Source of the DNA: CAIJXV01 sp964497135
GTDB taxonomy: Bacteria > Verrucomicrobiota > Kiritimatiellia > CAIKKV01 > CAIJXV01
Length of the DNA stretch: 8,167 nt
NCBI GenBank assembly: GCA_964497135.1
Contig: CAZCDO010000177.1
Span: 1-8,167, forward strand
Direction: 5' to 3'
Below, in pieces: positions 1 through 4,408 of this stretch. Position 1 is the first letter of the stretch. Each line of letters begins with the position of its first letter. The position numbers were made by a program, and so were the translations under genes. The notes under the pieces were generated by a model. The model worked only from the letters and a program-made list of their open reading frames with translations. It ran no database searches and had not been told where the DNA came from.

Positions 1-111
1 CCACCCCGATTCCCACCCGCCCCGCCCGGTAATGTCCGGCCCCGGGCAAAAGAAATGAAAATAAAACCGCATCCCAGGGCGTCACGGCCGCCCGTTCCGA
101 TTCGGAACCAC
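1..111. other. Non-coding end of window
   Basis: No open reading frame here looks like a gene. Bases 1-47 are very rich in C on the plus strand and contain a 6-bp stem (24-29 with 42-47, loop of 12). Bases 48-66 are A-rich on the plus strand. The next gene downstream lies outside the window, so I cannot say whether the operon continues. Confidence 0.5.
77..108 (-). terminator. Two adjacent small inverted repeats after the last gene, possible weak terminator
   Basis: Three bases past the kinase stop, 94-108 is a perfect 6-bp stem with a 3-base loop (GTTCCG, ATT, CGGAAC on the plus strand). Directly next to it 77-93 forms a 5-bp stem (GGGCG/CGCCC) with a 7-base loop. On the transcribed strand a T-rich run (TTTTATTTTC, around 66-57) follows, but some 10 bases after the second stem, so this is not a textbook intrinsic terminator. 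It may be an attenuated terminator or an mRNA end-stabilising structure. Confidence 0.3.
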
Positions 112-1158
112 TCATCGGTCTTCCTCCAATAGCAGTTGGACCTGTCGGCTGATCTCGCAACGGTGGTCTTCCACCAGTTTTCGCAAGGCGGTGCGATCCA
201 CCCCGGGATGGATGGTATGCACGGACGTCACGGACAGGGCGGCATTCAAATTGGCCAGTTCCTGGGCCTCGTTCGGGTCCAGTCCGGCGGCCCATCCGGC
301 AATGAAACCGGCAAAAAAAGCGTCGCCCGCCCCGGAGGTACCCGCCACCTCAACCGGGCACACCGGCAGATGCCATTGGACTTTTCCATCCCAGCACCAA
401 CTCCCGGCGCCCCCTCCGGTAATGGCCACCCAGATCCGGGGCTGAAGGCCGGACACCTTTTCAATCGTTTGTTTCACAATCCATTCGGCGGGGGCATCCG
501 CTTCCAACCCGCAAAAAGCGGCCGCCTCATGCAGATTGATCGCGAGGAGATCCGTCTGCCGGATCATCCGGCGAACCTCGGGGTCGGCCATTTCGCCGGC
601 CGTAAAGGAGGTGGCGCGAAACAATCCGTATCGCGTGGCCAATTCCAACGCGGTTGCTCGCGATTCCAGTGAAACCTCAGGCACCGCCACTAAAACCCCC
701 CGATCGCGCAATCGCTTGAATTCTTTTTCGGTCTTTTCCACGTCCGCGCCCGTCAACCGGGAACAGGCGGAATCGTCGGTGGTCAGATTCCCGCCACTCC
801 CATCGGGATAGACGAGACAGAATGAAAACAGGGTCGACACCCCCGCCAGCGTCCGAACCTGGTCCAGACGGAATCCCACCTCGGCCATCTCGCGAATCAG
901 GGTGGCGCCCGGCGGGTCATCCCCGACATATCCAATCGGGGTCACATCGAAATCCGGACCCAACAGGCGTTTGACATAATGGGCGATGATGTGCAGTTTG
1001 CAATAATCGCGCCGGTCGATGAAATGCCCGCCGCGACTCTCCTCCCGTCCCAGGGTCGCGTTGCCGCGCAAGGCGAAAAACCGGCCACTCCCGATTCCAC
1101 CCACCCCGATCAAACCCCGGCACCGGCAATCGGAAGAATTGATTTTCAAAGCGCTCAT
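112..1158 (-). CDS. PfkB-family carbohydrate kinase, substrate unknown
   Basis: This is an ATP-dependent sugar kinase of the ribokinase/PfkB superfamily, cytoplasmic, 348 residues. The C-terminal signature is AGTSGAGDAFFAGFIAG (272-288), with catalytic base Asp279 and the GAG anion hole; the Asp usual at the head of this motif (DTxGAGD) is Gly273 here. AITGGGAGSWCW (246-257) fits the nucleotide-binding strand region, and IGYVGDDPPG (75-84) fits the conserved xGxDxxG segment. The N-terminal sugar-binding signature is unusual: a glycine-rich opening (GVGGIGSG, 18-25), then GGHFIDRRDYCKLHI (43-57) where ribokinase has GGKGxN, so the usual Asn is missing and ribose is unlikely. The ATG at 1158 has AGG 8 bases upstream and replaces a longer reading that would overlap the upstream gene. 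It is the last gene in the visible run and follows the NagB-like gene by 11 bases, so the two likely share a sugar or its phosphate. Fructokinase, aminosugar kinase or nucleoside kinase all remain possible. Confidence 0.85.
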   Translation of the reverse strand: MSALKINSSDCRCRGLIGVGGIGSGRFFALRGNATLGREESRGGHFIDRRDYCKLHIIAHYVKRLLGPDFDVTPIGYVGDDPPGATLIREMAEVGFRLDQVRTLAGVSTLFSFCLVYPDGSGGNLTTDDSACSRLTGADVEKTEKEFKRLRDRGVLVAVPEVSLESRATALELATRYGLFRATSFTAGEMADPEVRRMIRQTDLLAINLHEAAAFCGLEADAPAEWIVKQTIEKVSGLQPRIWVAITGGGAGSWCWDGKVQWHLPVCPVEVAGTSGAGDAFFAGFIAGWAAGLDPNEAQELANLNAALSVTSVHTIHPGVDRTALRKLVEDHRCEISRQVQLLLEEDR

Positions 1159-1172
1159 GGCGAATTCCTTTA
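1159..1172 (-). promoter_or_regulatory. Sugar kinase ribosome binding site, overlapping upstream stop
   Basis: On the minus strand the stop codon TAA of the NagB-like gene (1172-1170) runs directly into AGGAATTCGCC and the ATG at 1158. AGG is 8 bases from the start. The closeness suggests translational coupling of the two sugar genes. The leader is nearly identical to that of topA. Confidence 0.65.
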
Positions 1173-2063
1173 GACGCCCAAATCCCATTCGGGATGTTCG
1201 CTGATCGGGTGGCGGGCCGTCTCAACGGTCGCGGTGATCAGGGCGTCGGGATGTTCCTGCAATAACGTCAGGGGGTATTCGGTCGTCAAGGGGCCAAATA
1301 GCGCCACCCGCAGGGCGGTCTGCTTCCAAGCGCCGGTATCGCTGAACACGCGCACCTTCCGCGCCGACAGGCATTCCTTGACCCCCAGGGTCACCGACAT
1401 CGGCGGCACGAATTGGTAGGCCATGCCAAAGGTCCGCTGGGCCAGGGCAATGAGGGTGTCGGTATTATTGTATTGGATCCGGACCGTCGCCTGCCGGAGT
1501 TCGTCGAGGGTGAGCATCCGGTAGGGATCGCGTCGGGCCTGGTTATATGCAATGTGTCCATCCTGACCCCACCCCCCATAGGTGAGATCGATCGGCTTCC
1601 GGGCGATCCGATCGGCCGTCTCGCGAATATTATCGGGGGTCAACCAATGTCGGTTGGCGATCGGAACGGCCAAGGGTTTCAGCACCGGCCCGTAAAAATG
1701 CTCTTCCATATAACCCCGGAAACAGTAGGGATGCCGCCGGGGGAGTTCGCGGCCCTGCCAATCCAGGCATTCGTCCATATGAAAAACTTCAAACCGGCGC
1801 AGACTGATCCGCTCGCGATTGACCAGTTCCGTAAAGGGCTGGTACCAGCAACTGGGACCGCAGGGAATGATGGCTCGAGTCGCCTGGCGGGCCCGGTTGT
1901 GGGCGACCAATTCGGCCGCCAGTTCCTCGGCCATGAGCCGTCCCATCTCGCGGGAATCGGCGCACAAACGAAAAGGCACTTTGCGCCGGGGATGGCGCTC
2001 CAACCGGTCATAGGGAATCCGGCACCAACGATACACATCCCGCGGTAACACCGTTGTACTCAT
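1170..2063 (-). CDS. Divergent glucosamine-6-phosphate deaminase/isomerase-like protein
   Basis: This 297-residue protein belongs to the NagB/RpiA/6-phosphogluconolactonase fold. Classical NagB converts glucosamine 6-phosphate to fructose 6-phosphate and ammonia. By hand alignment to E. coli NagB it keeps the catalytic Asp in VFHMDE (Asp97, for Asp72), Asp168 and His170 in GQDGHIAYN (for Asp141 and His143) and Lys247 in GAWKQ (for Lys208). Two features differ. The triad glutamate (Glu148 in FNEP) is Gln175 here, and the phosphate loop PTGGTP reads PCGPSC (67-72). It is also about 30 residues longer than E. coli NagB, mostly at the N-terminus. It may therefore be an isomerase, or act on a different sugar phosphate. 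The ATG at 2063 is set by GGGAGG 6 bases upstream; longer readings run into waaA. It lies 22 bases after waaA and 11 bases before the kinase gene, suggesting joint action with that kinase. Family assignment is firm, substrate unknown. Confidence 0.8.
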   Translation of the reverse strand: MSTTVLPRDVYRWCRIPYDRLERHPRRKVPFRLCADSREMGRLMAEELAAELVAHNRARQATRAIIPCGPSCWYQPFTELVNRERISLRRFEVFHMDECLDWQGRELPRRHPYCFRGYMEEHFYGPVLKPLAVPIANRHWLTPDNIRETADRIARKPIDLTYGGWGQDGHIAYNQARRDPYRMLTLDELRQATVRIQYNNTDTLIALAQRTFGMAYQFVPPMSVTLGVKECLSARKVRVFSDTGAWKQTALRVALFGPLTTEYPLTLLQEHPDALITATVETARHPISEHPEWDLGV

Positions 2064-2076
2064 GAAGATCCTCCCA
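2064..2076 (-). promoter_or_regulatory. NagB-like gene ribosome binding site
   Basis: The minus strand reads TGGGAGGATCTTC before the ATG at 2063; GGGAGG (2075-2070) is the strongest Shine-Dalgarno in the window, 6 bases from the start. It rules out the longer readings that overlap waaA. Confidence 0.7.
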
Positions 2077-2085
2077 GTCATCCGA

Positions 2086-3393
2086 TTATGACAGATTCCA
2101 GCACTTGCGCAATAGACCGACCGTTTCCACCAAAACCCCGCGGCAACCCGCCACCCATCGGCCGGCCGCGGCGCCCAAAGCGGCCGCCCGATCCGGTTCC
2201 CGCAACAACGTCCGCAGGGCTTCCTCCAAACCGGCCGCATCCGGCACTTGAACGAGCGCGCCCGCCTTCCGAAAGTCTTCCACCACGGCCCGGAAATTTT
2301 CAAGATGCGGCCCCACCACAATGGGCTTGCCGTAAAGCGCCGGTTCGATGATGTTCTGTCCGCCCCGCGCCGTCAAACTTTTCCCCACGAAAATCAGATC
2401 CGCACCCGCATACAAACTCTGCAGTTCCCCCGTTGTATCCAGCACCAAGACCGACTCCGGCCCGGCCGCCCCGAGCGCCGCACCCGCACGACACTGGGAC
2501 CGAAACACCGGAGTCAACCCGGCCCCGGTCAGGATCGCGGCGACCTCCTGCCGTCGTTCGGCATGGCGGGGGGCCAGCACCAGCCGCAGCGCCGGCGTTT
2601 CCCGTTGCAAGGTCCGATAGATATCCGCCAGAATTTTTTCCTCGCCGGGCCAGGTCGATCCTCCCAACAGGATCACCGCATCGGCGGGGAAACCCGCGGC
2701 GGAAAAAATTGCGCGCGCCGCGTCCGCGTCCTCCGGCCGCATCTGGGGCACATCGTATTTGGCATTGCCGAGCACCCGCAGGGCCGCGGACGGAACACCC
2801 AGCGCCTGAATGCGGGCCGCATCCGCCGCCGTCTGCATGCAGGCGGGCGCAATTCCCGCCAGCACCGGGGCGAAGAAGGGCCGCAGCCGCCGGTAACCCC
2901 GGAAGGAAGAATCGGATACCCGGCCGTTGATCAGGCCGATCGGCACCCCCCGCGCCCGAAGGGCGCGGAGCAGATTGGGCCAGAACTCGCCTTCCGTCAA
3001 AATCAAGGCCCGAACCTGGACCTGGGCCAGAACGCGGCGCACCACGCCGGGGAAATCTGCCGGGTAATAGATCAGGCAATCTTCAGCGGCGAGCCGGCGC
3101 CGCGCCAAGGCATGCCCGGTCGAGGTGTTGACGCTCACCAAGAACCGGAGGCCCGGTTGAACCCCGCGAAAAATCTCAATGAACTTGAGAGCGACCAGCA
3201 TCTCGCCGACGCTCACCGCATGCACCCAGATCCGGGGCGTCCGCAACGCCTCCCGGGTCGCGGCATCGTAGAAGCCCAGCCGTTGCATGAAGTTTTCGCG
3301 GTAGCCGCCCCGCCGACACATCCGGAAGAGGTAATAAGGCAGGAGGCCGGCGAATCCGATCCCGAACAACACATTGTAAATCAACCAGCGCAT
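2086..3393 (-). CDS. waaA: 3-deoxy-D-manno-octulosonic acid transferase (Kdo transferase)
   Basis: WaaA (KdtA) moves Kdo from CMP-Kdo onto the lipid A precursor at the inner face of the cytoplasmic membrane, starting the LPS inner core. The 435-residue protein has a hydrophobic N-terminal anchor (about residues 4-23), then family motifs in order: WVHAVSVGEM (56-65, with Glu64 aligning to the catalytic base), TEGEFWPNLL (133-142), NGRVSDSSF (156-164), GGSTWPGEE (244-252), PRHAERRQEV (275-284), TTGELQSLYAGADLIFVG (320-337) and GGQNIIEPA (344-352), GPHLENF (361-367). The signature usually read as GGHN is GGQN here. It is a GT-B fold enzyme of family GT30. The ATG at 3393 is chosen because the protein starts in the normal place and GGAAAG lies 10 bases upstream; an in-frame TTG at 3411 lacks a ribosome site. 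The gene looks especially rich in Ala, Arg and GC. One or several Kdo additions cannot be told from sequence. Confidence 0.95.
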   Translation of the reverse strand: MRWLIYNVLFGIGFAGLLPYYLFRMCRRGGYRENFMQRLGFYDAATREALRTPRIWVHAVSVGEMLVALKFIEIFRGVQPGLRFLVSVNTSTGHALARRRLAAEDCLIYYPADFPGVVRRVLAQVQVRALILTEGEFWPNLLRALRARGVPIGLINGRVSDSSFRGYRRLRPFFAPVLAGIAPACMQTAADAARIQALGVPSAALRVLGNAKYDVPQMRPEDADAARAIFSAAGFPADAVILLGGSTWPGEEKILADIYRTLQRETPALRLVLAPRHAERRQEVAAILTGAGLTPVFRSQCRAGAALGAAGPESVLVLDTTGELQSLYAGADLIFVGKSLTARGGQNIIEPALYGKPIVVGPHLENFRAVVEDFRKAGALVQVPDAAGLEEALRTLLREPDRAAALGAAAGRWVAGCRGVLVETVGLLRKCWNLS

Positions 3394-3409
3394 GACTTTG
3401 CTTCTTTCC
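3394..3409 (-). promoter_or_regulatory. waaA ribosome binding site (weak)
   Basis: The minus strand reads GGAAAGAAGCAAAGTC before the ATG at 3393. GGAAAG (3409-3404) is 10 bases from the start, a weak and slightly distant match, but better than what precedes the alternative TTG at 3411. Confidence 0.4.
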
Positions 3410-3413
3410 AAAT

Positions 3414-4394
3414 TCAGGCCCGCGGGTGGGCCTCATCATAGGCTTTTTTCAGATGTTCCACCGAAACATGCGTATAGATCTGGGTGGTGGAGAGACTGGC
3501 ATGCCCGAGCAATTCCTGGACACTTCGCAAATCCGCCCCGGCATCCAGCAGATGCGTGGCAAAAGAATGGCGCAGGGCATGCGGGGTGATATCCGAATTC
3601 AGTCCGGCTTCCGTCAGATACCGCTTCAACAGCCGTTCGGCCGAACGGGTCGTCAGGGCGCCCCCCCGCAGGTTCAGAAAGACGCGCCGCCCCTCCCGTT
3701 CCCGGCGCAGCGAGGGCCAGAGCCCATCCCGCCGGCGGATCGCCTCCCGCAACGTCTTGCAGGCCGGATTCCCCAGGGGACATAACCGCTCCTTGCGCCC
3801 TTTGCCCCGGACCACGATCGATCCGCTCAATAAATCCAGATTCCGGTCGGTCAATCCGATCACCTCGCTGATCCGGCATCCCGTGCTGTAAAGGGTTTCC
3901 AGAAGGGCCACATCCCGCAGACAGGCATATTCCGCGCCCACCCGTTCCTTGGCCGTCAGCTCCGGCTCCAACCGCTTCCACACTTTGCCCGGCGCTTCCA
4001 ACAACCGCCGCGTTTCATCCACCGACAACACGTGCGGCAGATTTTTCGCCTTCTTCGGACCGGTCAGTCCATCGAAGGGATTGGAGGACAAGAGATCCTC
4101 CCGTTCCATGAATTTATAAAAAGAGCGGAGGCTGGAGAGCTTGCGGTTGGTCGTGGTCGCCATCAGGCCTTCTTTTTGAAACCCGACCAGAAACCGGCGG
4201 GCGGCAAACCGGTCGGCGGTTTCCCACGGAAACGGCGGCGAGGCATCGGGTCCCCAGGTCGCCAGGGCGAATTGAACGATATCGTTCAAGTAGCCGGACT
4301 GGGTATGCCGCGACGCATTCCGCTCATTTTCCAGATAGAGCAAAAAATGCGCGATCCGCGGATCGTCGGCGGGACTCCAGGGACGCTCTTTCAT
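3414..4394 (-). CDS. Tyrosine recombinase XerC/XerD type
   Basis: This is a site-specific recombinase of the Xer family, which resolves chromosome dimers at a dif site near the terminus. The 326-residue product has an N-terminal SAM-like core-binding domain (about 11-100, with TTTNRKLSSLRSFYKF at 80-95) and a C-terminal catalytic domain. The full catalytic set is present: Arg174 in GCRISEVIGL, Lys198 in GKGRKERLCPLG, His272 and Arg275 in TPHALRHSFATHLL, His298 in LLGHASLSTTQ and nucleophile Tyr307 in TQIYTHV. It is longer than the usual roughly 300 residues, partly through an extra charged stretch at about 137-157 before CLRDVALLE. The ATG at 4394 is preferred because GAGGG lies 8 bases upstream; a TTG at 4409, overlapping the topA stop as TTGA, is the alternative but has no visible ribosome site. 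Its position behind dprA and topA suggests the housekeeping Xer enzyme and not a phage integrase. I cannot tell XerC from XerD by eye. Confidence 0.93.
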   Translation of the reverse strand: MKERPWSPADDPRIAHFLLYLENERNASRHTQSGYLNDIVQFALATWGPDASPPFPWETADRFAARRFLVGFQKEGLMATTTNRKLSSLRSFYKFMEREDLLSSNPFDGLTGPKKAKNLPHVLSVDETRRLLEAPGKVWKRLEPELTAKERVGAEYACLRDVALLETLYSTGCRISEVIGLTDRNLDLLSGSIVVRGKGRKERLCPLGNPACKTLREAIRRRDGLWPSLRREREGRRVFLNLRGGALTTRSAERLLKRYLTEAGLNSDITPHALRHSFATHLLDAGADLRSVQELLGHASLSTTQIYTHVSVEHLKKAYDEAHPRA

Positions 4395-4408
4395 GATCGG
4401 AGCCCTCA
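4395..4408 (-). promoter_or_regulatory. Recombinase ribosome binding site embedded in topA stop
   Basis: The TGA stop of topA (4408-4406) overlaps GAGGG (4407-4403), which sits 8 bases before the ATG at 4394. Ribosomes ending topA would pass directly over this site, so coupling is likely. It favours ATG 4394 over TTG 4409. Confidence 0.6.

Noticed and set aside
24..47. 6-bp inverted repeat next to an A-rich run as a plus-strand terminator
   Set aside because: The T-rich run is on the wrong side of the stem for either strand: it precedes the hairpin on the minus strand, and on the plus strand the run is of A.
1413..2048. Plus-strand open frame (211 codons) opposite the NagB-like gene
   Set aside because: Antisense shadow; no recognisable motif and no plausible ribosome site.
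2300..3079. Minus-strand open frame (259 codons) in another frame inside waaA
   Set aside because: Gly/Ala/Arg-rich out-of-frame reading of waaA, which has all family motifs in its own frame.
2248..3441. Long plus-strand open frame (397 codons) opposite waaA
   Set aside because: It lies fully antisense to a convincing waaA and encodes a Pro/Arg/Gln/His-rich chain without domains, as expected from GC-rich codon bias.
3414..4394. Recombinase as a phage or island integrase
   Set aside because: It sits inside a housekeeping-type operon beside topA and dprA, with no attachment repeats, tRNA or phage genes; Xer function is more likely.
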